Shown here: one piece after another, positions 7,530 through 15,658 of the stretch
How positions within the stretch are numbered: the first letter of the stretch is position 1
How the letters are laid out: each line of letters opens with the position of its first letter
Assembly (NCBI GenBank): GCA_022827045.1
Contig: JAJDTQ010000220.1
Span: 1 to 40,679 of the forward strand
Direction: 5' to 3'
Source: Candidatus Binatia bacterium
GTDB lineage: Bacteria > Desulfobacterota_B > Binatia > UBA9968 > JAJDTQ01
DNA length: 40,679 nt
The notes under the pieces: model-generated
Told to the model about the DNA's origin: nothing
Databases searched by the model: none
What the model saw: only the letters and a program-made list of their open reading frames with translations
Made by a program: the position numbers and the translations under genes

Positions 7530-8564
7530 ATGTCGAGAAAAGCGTTAGGGACACGGCTGGTGGTGGCCATCGTGGCGGTCGTCGGCCTGTCCATGGGAGC
7601 GGTGGGCAACGCCGTCGCGGACGGCGAGGTCAACATCTATTCCTACCGGCAGCCGTTCCTCATCAAGCCGATGCTCAATGCCTTCACGCACCAGACCGGG
7701 ATCAAGACCAACGTCGTTTTTGCACCCAAGGGGATGATCACGCGCCTGCAGAAGGAGGGCAAGAACAGCCCGGCCGACATGATTCTGACGGTGGATATCG
7801 GGCGCATCAACGACGCCGTGGAAGCGGGCGTCCTGCAACCGGTGAAGTCCGAGAAGCTGACGGCGAACATTCCCGCGCACGACCGCGACCCGTCGGGTCT
7901 GTGGTTCGGACTCACCAGGCGCGCCCGCATCGTCTACGCCTCCAAGGAGAGGGTGAAGCCGGGTGAGCTGTCCACCTATGAAGGACTCGCCGACGCCAGG
8001 TGGAAGGGCCGCATCTGCATCCGTTCTTCCAAGCACGTCTACAACGTGGCGCTGCTCGCCTCGCTCGTGGCTCATCACGGCGAGAAGAAGGCCGAGGAGT
8101 GGGCCAAGGGCCTGAAGGCCAACCTCGCGCGCAAGCCCCAGGGTAACGACCGCGCCCAGGTCAAGGCCATCCACGCGGGCGAGTGCGACATCTCGCTGGG
8201 CAACTCCTACTACATGGGCAAGATGCTCACCAACGAGAAGCAGATCGCGTGGGCCGAGGCCGTGAACGTGTTCTTCCCCAACCAGAAGGACCGCGGCGCC
8301 CACATGAACATCAGCGGCGCCGGCGTCACGAAGCACGCGGGGCGGAAGGACAACGCCGTCAAGCTGCTCGAGTTCCTGAGCGGCGACCTCGCGCAGAAGA
8401 TGTACGCGGAGCAGAACTTCGAGTATCCCGTGAAGCCCGGCGTGCCCTGGTCCGGCCTGGTGGAGTCGTGGGGCAAGTTCAAGGCCGACAGCATCGACAT
8501 GATCAAGGTCGCCAAGAACCGGCCGACCGCCATCAAGATCTTCGACCGGGTAGGGATTCCTTAG
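7530..8564 (+). CDS. Ferric iron ABC transporter substrate-binding protein (FbpA-like)
   Basis: This 344-residue protein starts at ATG 7530 behind GAAGGGAGA and has a Sec signal peptide (cleavage after AVA, residue 30). The mature protein begins VNIYSYRQ, the usual first strand of FbpA/FutA ferric transferrins. The paired iron-ligand tyrosines are present in GNSYYMGKM (Tyr227, Tyr228). It should bind Fe3+ in the periplasm and pass it to an FbpB-type permease. No FbpB or FbpC follows: the next genes are a porin and an imelysin, so it must use a permease encoded elsewhere or work with these neighbours. The metal box at 7431 predicts repression by iron. An earlier in-frame ATG at 7485 lacks signal-peptide logic and was not used. 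Confidence 0.9.
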   Translation: MSRKALGTRLVVAIVAVVGLSMGAVGNAVADGEVNIYSYRQPFLIKPMLNAFTHQTGIKTNVVFAPKGMITRLQKEGKNSPADMILTVDIGRINDAVEAGVLQPVKSEKLTANIPAHDRDPSGLWFGLTRRARIVYASKERVKPGELSTYEGLADARWKGRICIRSSKHVYNVALLASLVAHHGEKKAEEWAKGLKANLARKPQGNDRAQVKAIHAGECDISLGNSYYMGKMLTNEKQIAWAEAVNVFFPNQKDRGAHMNISGAGVTKHAGRKDNAVKLLEFLSGDLAQKMYAEQNFEYPVKPGVPWSGLVESWGKFKADSIDMIKVAKNRPTAIKIFDRVGIP

Positions 8565-8588
8565 GGTCCCGCGCCTCAGTGCAGGGGT

Positions 8589-8612
8589 GGGGGCGGTTTC
8601 GAGCCCGCCCCC
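8589..8612 (+). terminator. GC hairpin after fbpA
   Basis: GGGGGCGG (8589-8596) pairs with CCGCCCCC (8605-8612) around an eight-base loop, 25 bases after the fbpA stop. There is no T-run after it, so it may pause or protect RNA rather than end transcription fully. Read-through into the porin gene is possible. Confidence 0.5.
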
Positions 8613-8651
8613 GCCCCGCCCGCCACATCCATCAACGGAAGGACAGCATCG

Positions 8652-9743
8652 ATGAAGCTACGAATCTGGTTGTGGACAGGCGTTGCCGCGCTTGTCATGG
8701 GTACGCCGGCGCTGGCGCAGCAGTCCGTCGAGGAGCGCGTCTCCGGCATGGAAAAACGAATGCAGTATCTTGAGCAACGGGTCGCCGATCAGGACAAGGT
8801 GATCGTCGAGAAAGACGAGCAGATCGCCGAGTTGGGTGGAGCGACGGAGTGGGCGCGGAAGGTGTCGATCGGCGGCGCTCTCGAGATCGAGGGCGTTCAC
8901 GAGAATCCCGCCGGCGAGGACGGCACGACCAGCGTCGGCGTCGGAACGGCCGAGTTCGCAATCGGGGTCGAGGTGAACGACTGGGCCAGCGCCGAGGTGG
9001 TCATTGAAGCGGACTTCGACGACGAGGACAGGATCGTGCTGGGCGACGCCACGGTCACTCTGGCGCCGCCGGACGGACCCGTGTCCCTGACCGCGGGCAG
9101 GCTTACGCTGCCCTTCGGCACCTACGAGACCGCGCTCGGGCACCATCACGATTCTCTCACCCTCGAGCTGGGAGAGACGGGCGGAGGTCCGGCCGCGGCG
9201 GTCGTGGAGCTTTCCGCCGGCGCACTGAGCGGGTCGCTCTTCGTCGGTGAGGCGGAAAACGAAAGGTTCGAGAACTTTGGCGCGGCCGTCGGCTATTCCA
9301 TCGAAACCGAGACGCCGTGGGAGGCCACCCTGGATGTGAATGCCTCGTACATCAGCCAGATCCTTACGGACGCCCAGGATGCCGGGGGCTTCTCCGAGCT
9401 TCCGGGTCTGGCGGCCAGCGCCAAGGTGGGCGTTGGCGGTATATCGCTCATCGGTGAGTACCTGAGGGCCGCGGAGGAGCAGAACGGCTCGCAGCCGTCG
9501 GCCTGGATGTTCGAGGTTGGGTATGAGTTCGACCTCCTGGGCCACGGCGCCGGGGCCGCCGTGAGCTATTCGCGGACCCTGGAAGCCGAGGCCACGGAAC
9601 TCGCGGAGGCCCGCCTGATCGCGGGCGTGTCGGTGGAGCTGACGGAGGGCGTCGGCGTGTCCCTGGAGTGGCAGCGGGACGAAGCCTACGGCAGCGACGA
9701 CACGGACACCACCGTCGCCGGCGTGCTCGCGCTGGAATTTTAA
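8652..9743 (+). CDS. LbtU-like siderophore porin (outer-membrane beta barrel)
   Basis: The 363-residue protein has a signal peptide ending ALAQ (about residue 23), then a short heptad-rich coiled coil (EERVSGMEKRMQYLEQRV, residues 27-60). It is followed by a glycine- and aromatic-alternating barrel with WARKVSIGGALEIEG, LTAGRLTLPFGTYET and a terminal phenylalanine (LALEF), the usual outer-membrane insertion signal. The coil plus the AGR...PFG stretch is what I recognise from LbtU-type siderophore porins, first known from Legionella legiobactin uptake, which work without TonB. It lies between a ferric-binding protein and an imelysin, 27 bases before the latter, which fits an iron-uptake role. 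A generic porin is the alternative. Confidence 0.75.
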   Translation: MKLRIWLWTGVAALVMGTPALAQQSVEERVSGMEKRMQYLEQRVADQDKVIVEKDEQIAELGGATEWARKVSIGGALEIEGVHENPAGEDGTTSVGVGTAEFAIGVEVNDWASAEVVIEADFDDEDRIVLGDATVTLAPPDGPVSLTAGRLTLPFGTYETALGHHHDSLTLELGETGGGPAAAVVELSAGALSGSLFVGEAENERFENFGAAVGYSIETETPWEATLDVNASYISQILTDAQDAGGFSELPGLAASAKVGVGGISLIGEYLRAAEEQNGSQPSAWMFEVGYEFDLLGHGAGAAVSYSRTLEAEATELAEARLIAGVSVELTEGVGVSLEWQRDEAYGSDDTDTTVAGVLALEF

Positions 9744-9770
9744 AGGCTCACTTTCTGGAGGAAACCAAAG

Positions 9771-11027
9771 ATGAAAGTACTAGTGGCTGTGACAGGTCTT
9801 CTGTTCCTGTCGACTCTCGCTTCCGCCGCTCCGTCAAAGCGTGACGTGGTGGAACACTACGCCGTGCTGGCGCACGCCGTGTACGAGGACTCGCTCATCG
9901 CGGCGAAGGATCTGCAACGGGCCGTCCACCGGCTGGCGGCCAAGCCCACCGAAGCGAATCTGCAGAAGGCGCGCGACGCATGGACGGCTTCGCGGGTCCC
10001 CTATCAGCAGAGCGAGGTCTATCGCTTCGGCAACGCCATCGTCGACGACTGGGAGGGCAAGGTGAACGCCTGGCCGCTCGACGAGGGGCTGATCGACTAC
10101 GTGGCCTCGAGCTACGGGGGAGTCTCGGAGGAGAACCCGGCCAACAGGGCCAACGTGATCGCGAATCCGAGCTTCAAGTTCTCCGGCAAGATGATCGACG
10201 CCCGGCGCATCGACAAGAAGCTGCTCGAGTCGCTGCACGAGCTGGGCGGCGTGGAGGCCAACGTGGCCACGGGTTATCACGCGGTGGAGTTCCTCCTCTG
10301 GGGTCAGGACCTCAACGGCACCGGTGCGGGCGCCGGCGCGCGGGCGGCGAGCGACTTCAGCAAGGCCAACTGCTCCTGGGGCAACTGCGACCGGCGCGCG
10401 GCGTACTTGATGGCGGCCGCCGACCTGATCGTGGACGATCTGGCGTGGATGGTGGCCCAGTGGGCTCCCGGCGGCAAGGCGCGCGAGGGTCTGACAAAGG
10501 GCGATCCTGACAAGGGTCTGACCGCCATCGTCACCGGCACGGGCAGCCTTTCCTACGGCGAGCTGGCGGGCGAGCGCATGAAGCTCGGACTGCTGCTCCA
10601 CGATCCCGAGGAGGAGCACGACTGCTTCAGCGACAACACGCATGCGTCGCACTACTACGATGCGCTTGGCATCCGGAACATCTATCTCGGCGTGTACAAG
10701 CGCATCGACGGCAGCACCGTCAAGGGGCCGGGTCTGACCGCCCTGGTGGCGGCTGCGGCACCCAGGGTCGACAAGGAGCTGCGCGGGCAGCTGAACGCCA
10801 CCATGAAGGCCATGGACGCTCTCGTGAAGTCTGCGCAGGGGGGAGAGGCCTACGATCAGATGATCGGCGAGGGCAACGCCAAGGGCAACGCCCGGGTGCA
10901 GGCCGCCATCGACGCCTTGACGACGCAGACAAAGGGCATCGAAAAAGTGGTTGGCGCGCTTCAACTTGCGGCCATCGAGTTCGAGGGCTCCGACAGCCTC
11001 GACAATCCGGCGGCCGTGTTCCAATAG
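9771..11027 (+). CDS. Imelysin-family periplasmic iron-regulated protein (IrpA-like)
   Basis: The 418-residue protein has a signal peptide (LLFLSTLASAAPS) and an imelysin (peptidase M75-like) fold. The defining GxHxxE motif is present as Gly168-Tyr-His170-Ala-Val-Glu173, followed by FLLWGQD. Family members bind iron or heme on the outside of the inner membrane or in the periplasm; proteolysis is not established for this branch. The long form with the DCFSDNTHASHYYD segment matches IrpA rather than the shorter imelysin at 22.9 kb. A strong ribosome site (TCTGGAGGAAACC) precedes the ATG. It follows the porin by 27 bases and probably shares its transcript. In many genomes this gene sits directly before the DUF1111 gene; here it is 13 kb away. 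Confidence 0.88.
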   Translation: MKVLVAVTGLLFLSTLASAAPSKRDVVEHYAVLAHAVYEDSLIAAKDLQRAVHRLAAKPTEANLQKARDAWTASRVPYQQSEVYRFGNAIVDDWEGKVNAWPLDEGLIDYVASSYGGVSEENPANRANVIANPSFKFSGKMIDARRIDKKLLESLHELGGVEANVATGYHAVEFLLWGQDLNGTGAGAGARAASDFSKANCSWGNCDRRAAYLMAAADLIVDDLAWMVAQWAPGGKAREGLTKGDPDKGLTAIVTGTGSLSYGELAGERMKLGLLLHDPEEEHDCFSDNTHASHYYDALGIRNIYLGVYKRIDGSTVKGPGLTALVAAAAPRVDKELRGQLNATMKAMDALVKSAQGGEAYDQMIGEGNAKGNARVQAAIDALTTQTKGIEKVVGALQLAAIEFEGSDSLDNPAAVFQ

Positions 11028-11041
11028 GGTAGCCCAGCCCA

Positions 11042-11114
11042 GGGTGTCGGAGCACCTCCCGACACCCGCCGGCGGGCCCGCTTCGGGTGCCTCCCTGACG
11101 GCTGGCCCGCCGGC
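11042..11114 (+). terminator. Two consecutive stem-loops between irpA-like and hemP
   Basis: The 107-bp gap holds GGGTGTCGG (11042-11050) pairing with CCGACACCC (11059-11067), directly followed by GCCGGCGGGCC (11068-11078) pairing with GGCCCGCCGGC (11104-11114). Both are perfect and GC-rich, with no T-run. They fill the leader of hemP and could end the upstream transcript partly or attenuate the heme operon. Confidence 0.5.
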
Positions 11115-11134
11115 CTCCTCTCTCGGAAGAGGGC

Positions 11135-11341
11135 ATGAACACCAAGACAACGGACTCTGCCGGCAGGACTCGACCGGACTCGGAAGTGGCCGGGCCGGGT
11201 TCCGCCACGGGCAGAACAGGGAAGATCAAGATCAGGAGCGTCGAGATCCTTGCCGGCGCTCGGGAGGTCTTGATCGAGCACGAAGGCGACGAATACCGCC
11301 TGAGGCATACCAGCAAGGGGAAACTGATTCTGACGAAGTAG
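11135..11341 (+). CDS. hemP: Hemin uptake protein HemP
   Basis: This 68-residue protein has a disordered polar N-terminus and a conserved C-terminal half, IRSVEILAGAREVLIEH, ending in YRLRHTSKGKLILTK. This is the HemP/HmuP pattern: a small basic protein with a conserved glycine-x-arginine-glutamate patch and a C-terminal ILTK. HemP is encoded just ahead of heme receptors. In some Rhizobiales and Burkholderia, HmuP is an RNA- or DNA-binding activator needed for receptor expression. Here it precedes the receptor gene by about 130 bases, as expected. Confidence 0.88.
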   Translation: MNTKTTDSAGRTRPDSEVAGPGSATGRTGKIKIRSVEILAGAREVLIEHEGDEYRLRHTSKGKLILTK

Positions 11342-11475
11342 GTCCCGCCGTGGCCAAGGCGGCGTCCTTCGGGCGAGCCGGGTCAAGCGAGGCGGATTGG
11401 AAAGAGTCCCAGCCAGCCACCCGCGGCCTACGCGCCTACGGCAGCCAGCCCGGACCCGGCGAAAGGGAAGCGTCC

Positions 11476-13641
11476 ATGGCTGGCTCATTGTTTCGGAGTG
11501 GTGTGTGCGCGGTATGGACCGTGTGCTTGTTGGCAGGCGCCGTGCTGGCGCAAGACGCCGGCCCGAGCGAAACGCCGGCGCCGACCACGCGCGTCGAAGG
11601 CCGGACGGAGTCCGTGACGGTGCTGGACACCATCTCGGTGACCGCTACCAGGAACCCGATCCGCTCGTTCGAGTACCCCGGCATGGTCTCGGTGGTGGGG
11701 CGCGAAAGAATCCTCACCGGGCAGCCCTCCACGCCCGACGACATGATGAGATTGATCCCCAACGTGGAGTTCATCGGCGGTCCGCGCCGGACCGGCGAGG
11801 TCCCCAGCATCCGGGGCTTTGAGGGGCCCGACGTCGTCATCCTGCTGGACGGCGCCCGGCAGAACTTCGGCTCCGCGCACGACGGGCGCTTCTTTCTCGA
11901 TCCCAGTCTCGTCAAGAGGGTCGAGGTCTTGCGCGGGCCGGCGTCGTCCCTCTACGGCAGCGGCGGCACCGGCGGCGTGATCGAGTTCCGGACCATCGAC
12001 GCCGCCGACTTCCTGGGCCGGGACGAGACCGTTGGCGCCACCGTTTCCGGTGGTTATCGGTCGGGAAACGAGGAGTGGCGGGGTGCCGTCACCGGGTACA
12101 CCCGGGCCGACGCCGGACTCGATCTGGTCGGCAGTGTCGTCACCCGCAACAGCGGCACCATCCACCTCGGTGACGGCGGCCGCCTGGAGAACACCGACGA
12201 CGACATCCTCGCCGGTCTGGCCAAGGCAAGCTTTGAGCTCGCCGATCACCAACGGGTGGAGGGTAGCTTCACCGCCTTCAGAAACGACGCCCGGGAGCCC
12301 AACAACGGCCAGGGTGGGGGCGGCGCTCTCGCCCCCGGCCTCGTGGACAAGGATATCCGCTCCAATACGCTACGTCTCGCCTACCGCTACAACGACCCGG
12401 CGGACAGGTGGCTCGATCTTGACGTTGTCACCTACTATTCGGGCTTCAAGGCCGACGGACTGCGGCTGGACGACCTGGGCGCCGGGCCGAAGGGTGAGTT
12501 ATTGAAGCGCGATGTCGATACCGTGGGCGCACGGCTTGACAACCGTTCCCGGCTGACGCTTTCCGAGAGCATCGGCGCCACCTTTACCTACGGGGCCGAG
12601 TGGTACCGTGACGAACAGGACGGAGCCGCGGGGTCCGGTGAGCGGGATGGCGTGGCCGACGCACGCTCGGCATTCCACGGCCTCTTTACCCAGGCGGAAG
12701 TAGCCTTCGGAGCGCCCGGGGTCATCCCCGGCGAGATCCTTGTCATCCCCGGCGTCCGTTACGACTCCTTCAAGTCTACGAGGCGGAGCGCCGGCGACAA
12801 CCGCGACGACGAGTTGTCACCGCGCATCGGCGTGAGCTATCTGCCCACGGACTGGTTCATGCTGTTCGCCAACTACGGTCACGCCTTTCGTGCGCCGACT
12901 TTCAACGAGGTCTACCTCACCGGCGTGCACTTCCAGATCCCGTTGGGACGGGCGGCCATTGTCAACCGCTTCGTCGCCAATCCGGACCTCAAGCCGCAAC
13001 GGACCCGGACGGTGGAGTTCGGCGGCGGCCTGAGCTTCGACTCCCTGTTCGGGTCCGGCGACAGGCTGCGGATCAAGGCCTCCCACTTCCAGGTACGAGG
13101 CCGCGACTTCATCGACCTTGCGGTCCATCAACCACCGGTATTCGGGGAACGCGGACCGTTGCCCCAGTGCTTCCATCCGGGGGCGTGCGACGGGACCACG
13201 ATCTCGAGCAACGTGGCGAAGGCGAAACTCTCCGGAACCGAGGTCGAGGCGTCGTACGAGAGCTCCCGTCTCTACCTGACCCTCGGGGCCTCGACGATTG
13301 ACGGGGAGAACCGCGACAGCGGCGAGAAGCTGGGCACGTTGACCCCGGACACCTACACCGCCGACATGGGCCTCAAGCTGCACGAGCTGGACTCGGTGCT
13401 GGGGCTGCGTTTGCTGGCTGCGAACCGCTTCGAGCACGTCGATTCCAACCAGGACCGCCCAGGATACGCCGTCGTGGACACCTATCTCACGTGGCAGCCG
13501 TCCGGCGGACTGCTGAAGGGGCTTCGCGTCGACCTCGGTGTGGATAACGTCTTCGACAAGGCCTATTCGCGGGTCTACACCGGCGCTTACGAGGAAGGCC
13601 GGAGCTACAACGTCTCGGCGGGTTACGCGGTGAACTGGTGA
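11476..13641 (+). CDS. hmuR: TonB-dependent outer-membrane heme receptor
   Basis: The 721-residue protein starts at ATG 11476 (GAAAGGGAAG upstream); the open frame reaches back to 10951 but that part is antisense/leader sequence. The signal peptide ends near VLAQ (residue 26). A TonB box-like LDTISVTATR follows, then a plug domain (SVVGRERI to GSGGTGGVIEF), then a 22-strand-type barrel ending in aromatic W. The FRAP box (Phe471-Arg-Ala-Pro474) and the NPDL box (Asn502-Pro-Asp-Leu505) that typify heme/hemoglobin receptors are both present. Energised by ExbBD-TonB, it should bring heme into the periplasm for HmuT. The neighbouring hemP, hmuS and hmuTUV genes confirm the substrate. Confidence 0.93.
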   Translation: MAGSLFRSGVCAVWTVCLLAGAVLAQDAGPSETPAPTTRVEGRTESVTVLDTISVTATRNPIRSFEYPGMVSVVGRERILTGQPSTPDDMMRLIPNVEFIGGPRRTGEVPSIRGFEGPDVVILLDGARQNFGSAHDGRFFLDPSLVKRVEVLRGPASSLYGSGGTGGVIEFRTIDAADFLGRDETVGATVSGGYRSGNEEWRGAVTGYTRADAGLDLVGSVVTRNSGTIHLGDGGRLENTDDDILAGLAKASFELADHQRVEGSFTAFRNDAREPNNGQGGGGALAPGLVDKDIRSNTLRLAYRYNDPADRWLDLDVVTYYSGFKADGLRLDDLGAGPKGELLKRDVDTVGARLDNRSRLTLSESIGATFTYGAEWYRDEQDGAAGSGERDGVADARSAFHGLFTQAEVAFGAPGVIPGEILVIPGVRYDSFKSTRRSAGDNRDDELSPRIGVSYLPTDWFMLFANYGHAFRAPTFNEVYLTGVHFQIPLGRAAIVNRFVANPDLKPQRTRTVEFGGGLSFDSLFGSGDRLRIKASHFQVRGRDFIDLAVHQPPVFGERGPLPQCFHPGACDGTTISSNVAKAKLSGTEVEASYESSRLYLTLGASTIDGENRDSGEKLGTLTPDTYTADMGLKLHELDSVLGLRLLAANRFEHVDSNQDRPGYAVVDTYLTWQPSGGLLKGLRVDLGVDNVFDKAYSRVYTGAYEEGRSYNVSAGYAVNW

Positions 13642-13660
13642 GGCCGCCCGGCAGCAAGGA

Positions 13661-14734
13661 ATGAACGACCAAGCGGCTCAAGAGCGGCTCGCGGCAGCGG
13701 AATTGAAACAACGCTGGGCAGCCTTGACCGGAGCGGAGGGGGCAAGGCTCCGCCAGCGCGACGCCGCCCGGGATCTCTGCGTCTCGGAAGCGGAGATCGT
13801 TGCCTGCCGCTGCGGCGACGGCGTCCGGCGGCTGCAGGGGCCTTGGGGCCATCTGCTCCATGACCTGCACGGTCTCGGCACCGTGATGGCGCTTACCCGG
13901 AACGAGAGCGTGGTGCACGAAAAGGTCGGCCGCTTCGACAACGTGACCATCTACCAGAACATGGGGCTTGTGCTGAACGAAGATATCGATTTGCGGATTT
14001 TCCTGAGCCACTGGCATCACGGCTACGCGGTGACCGAAGAAACCCCCGGCGGACTGCGCCGAAGCCTCCAGTTCTACGACGTGGACGGCACCGCGGTGCA
14101 CAAGGTCTATCCGCGCGAGGACGATGCTTCCTTCGAGACCCTTGTGTCGAACTATCTGCACACGGATCAGAGTCCCGGGCAGGAGGTCGTGCCGCCGGCG
14201 AGACCGGCGCCGGACCGTCCCGACTCGGAGATCGACACGGACGGCCTGCGCCGGCGCTGGCAGGCGCTTCAGGACGTCCACGACTTCCACGGCATGTTGC
14301 AGGAAGCCGGCGCCGGGCGGGTGCAGGCGTTTCGCCTGGTGGGCTGCGACCTTGCCTTTCGGGTCAAGCCCCACAGCTTTCGGACCGTTCTCGAGAATGC
14401 GGCCGCGGCCGAAATTCCCGTCATGATTTTCGCGGCCAGCGCCGGCGTCATCCAGATTCACACGGGGCCGGTAAACAGGCTCAAGGAGACGGGCCCCTGG
14501 TACAACGTGCTGGACCCGGGCTTCAGCCTCCACCTGCGCCACGACCACGTGGCCGCCGCCTGGGTCGTGAGGAAACCCACGCGGGAGGGGGTCGTCACTT
14601 CGCTGGAGCTGTTCGACGGCCAAGGGCGCGACATCCTGCTGATGTTCGGAAAGCGCAAGCCCGGGGAGGTGGAGCGAGAGGATTGGCGCGCTCTCGTGAA
14701 CGCCCTGAAACCCGAGGAAGGATTCGCGCCATGA
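13661..14734 (+). CDS. hmuS: Hemin-degrading factor (HmuS/HemS family)
   Basis: This 357-residue cytoplasmic protein is made of two tandem homologous halves, the usual HemS layout and length. Recognisable stretches are TRNESVVHEKVGRFDN near 85, DIDLRIFLSHWHHGYAV near 110 and, in the second half, IQIHTGPVNRLKETGPWYNV near 265 with WVVRKPTREGVVTSLELFD. HemS-type proteins bind heme delivered by HmuUV and hold it, or break it down to release iron. The gene starts 19 bases after the receptor and overlaps hmuT by four bases (ATGA), so the operon is tightly coupled. Confidence 0.93.
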   Translation: MNDQAAQERLAAAELKQRWAALTGAEGARLRQRDAARDLCVSEAEIVACRCGDGVRRLQGPWGHLLHDLHGLGTVMALTRNESVVHEKVGRFDNVTIYQNMGLVLNEDIDLRIFLSHWHHGYAVTEETPGGLRRSLQFYDVDGTAVHKVYPREDDASFETLVSNYLHTDQSPGQEVVPPARPAPDRPDSEIDTDGLRRRWQALQDVHDFHGMLQEAGAGRVQAFRLVGCDLAFRVKPHSFRTVLENAAAAEIPVMIFAASAGVIQIHTGPVNRLKETGPWYNVLDPGFSLHLRHDHVAAAWVVRKPTREGVVTSLELFDGQGRDILLMFGKRKPGEVEREDWRALVNALKPEEGFAP

Positions 14735-15648
14735 TCCGGGGTCGGCTCCTCGCAGTGGGTCTGCTTTCCATTCCGCTGGTCCTCCATTCGGGAGTCACGG
14801 GGGCCGGCACCCGGATCATGAAGGGTTCTTCGGTCGAGGGCGCCCGCGAACGGATCGTTGCGGTGGGCGGCGCGGTAACCGAGATCATCTACGCGCTGGG
14901 CATGTCGGACCGTGTCGTCGCGGTGGACTCCACCAGCCGTTACCCGGAAGAGGCGCGATCCAAGCCCGGCGTCGGCTACATGCGCCGTCTGGCCGCCGAG
15001 CCGATTCTGGCCATGGGGCCGTCACTGGTAGTGGCGGTGGCGGACGCGGGTCCCCCGGCGGTGCTCGATCAACTTCGGGAAGCGGGGCTTCGGGTGGAGC
15101 TGATTCCCGACGAGCCGTCGCCGCAAGGCGTATTGGACAAGATTGACAGGGTGGCTGGGGTCTTGCGCCGCCAGGCGGAGGGGCGCGCCCTCGCCGCCCG
15201 GTTGAAGGCGAAGTTCACGACCCTCAGCCGCGCCGTGGATGTCCTGCCGTCGCGGCCTCGGGTGCTTTTCCTGCTTTCCGTGGGCCAGGGAGGCGTGCCC
15301 CTCGCCAGCGGACGCAACACCGCGGCGGCCGGGATCATCGAGCTGGCCGGCGGCGTCAACGCGGTGAATGGCTTCGAGGGATACAAGCCGCTGTCGTCCG
15401 AAGCGGCGGTGGCCGCGGCACCGGATGTCATCCTGGTGACGAAGCGTTCCCTGGGCCTGCTGGGCGGTGTGGAAGGGCTGCTGGAAATACCGGAAATCGC
15501 GCTGACCCCGGCGGGAGCTGGCCGGCGGGTGGTAGCCATGGACGGCCTGCTGTTGCTTGGCTTCGGGCCGCGTACCGCCACGGCTATCGATCTCCTTGCG
15601 GAGCGGCTGCACCCGATGTCGTGGCGGAGGGTGCGTGAAGGGCCCTAG
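14731..15648 (+). CDS. hmuT: Heme ABC transporter periplasmic binding protein HmuT
   Basis: The 305-residue protein starts at ATG 14731, overlapping the hmuS stop. A signal segment (LLAVGLLSIPLVLHSGVTGAG) is followed by RIVAVGGAVTEIIYALGMSDRVVAVDSTSRYPEEA, the first lobe of class III (BtuF/FhuD-like) binding proteins in the heme branch. PKPLSSEAAVAAAPDVILVT-type sequence near 225 marks the second lobe. It should carry heme from the receptor to HmuUV. The TAG stop is embedded in the sequence TAGTGTCCTGTC, identical to the tip of the palindromic element at 36355, which may have reshaped this gene end. Confidence 0.9.
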   Translation: MIRGRLLAVGLLSIPLVLHSGVTGAGTRIMKGSSVEGARERIVAVGGAVTEIIYALGMSDRVVAVDSTSRYPEEARSKPGVGYMRRLAAEPILAMGPSLVVAVADAGPPAVLDQLREAGLRVELIPDEPSPQGVLDKIDRVAGVLRRQAEGRALAARLKAKFTTLSRAVDVLPSRPRVLFLLSVGQGGVPLASGRNTAAAGIIELAGGVNAVNGFEGYKPLSSEAAVAAAPDVILVTKRSLGLLGGVEGLLEIPEIALTPAGAGRRVVAMDGLLLLGFGPRTATAIDLLAERLHPMSWRRVREGP

Positions 15649-15658
15649 TGTCCTGTCC
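15647..15658. repeat. Solo tip of the 36355 MITE-like element
   Basis: AGTGTCCTGTC, beginning at the hmuT stop codon, equals the first 11 bases of the 30-bp terminal inverted repeat at 36355. No second end is visible nearby, so it would be a remnant or a chance match. It supplies the hmuT stop and the hmuU GTG candidate. Confidence 0.35.

Noticed and set aside
10951..11475. N-terminal extension of the heme receptor (to 896 residues)
   Set aside because: It would run antisense-like through the irpA end and through hemP; the signal peptide and ribosome site put the start at 11476.
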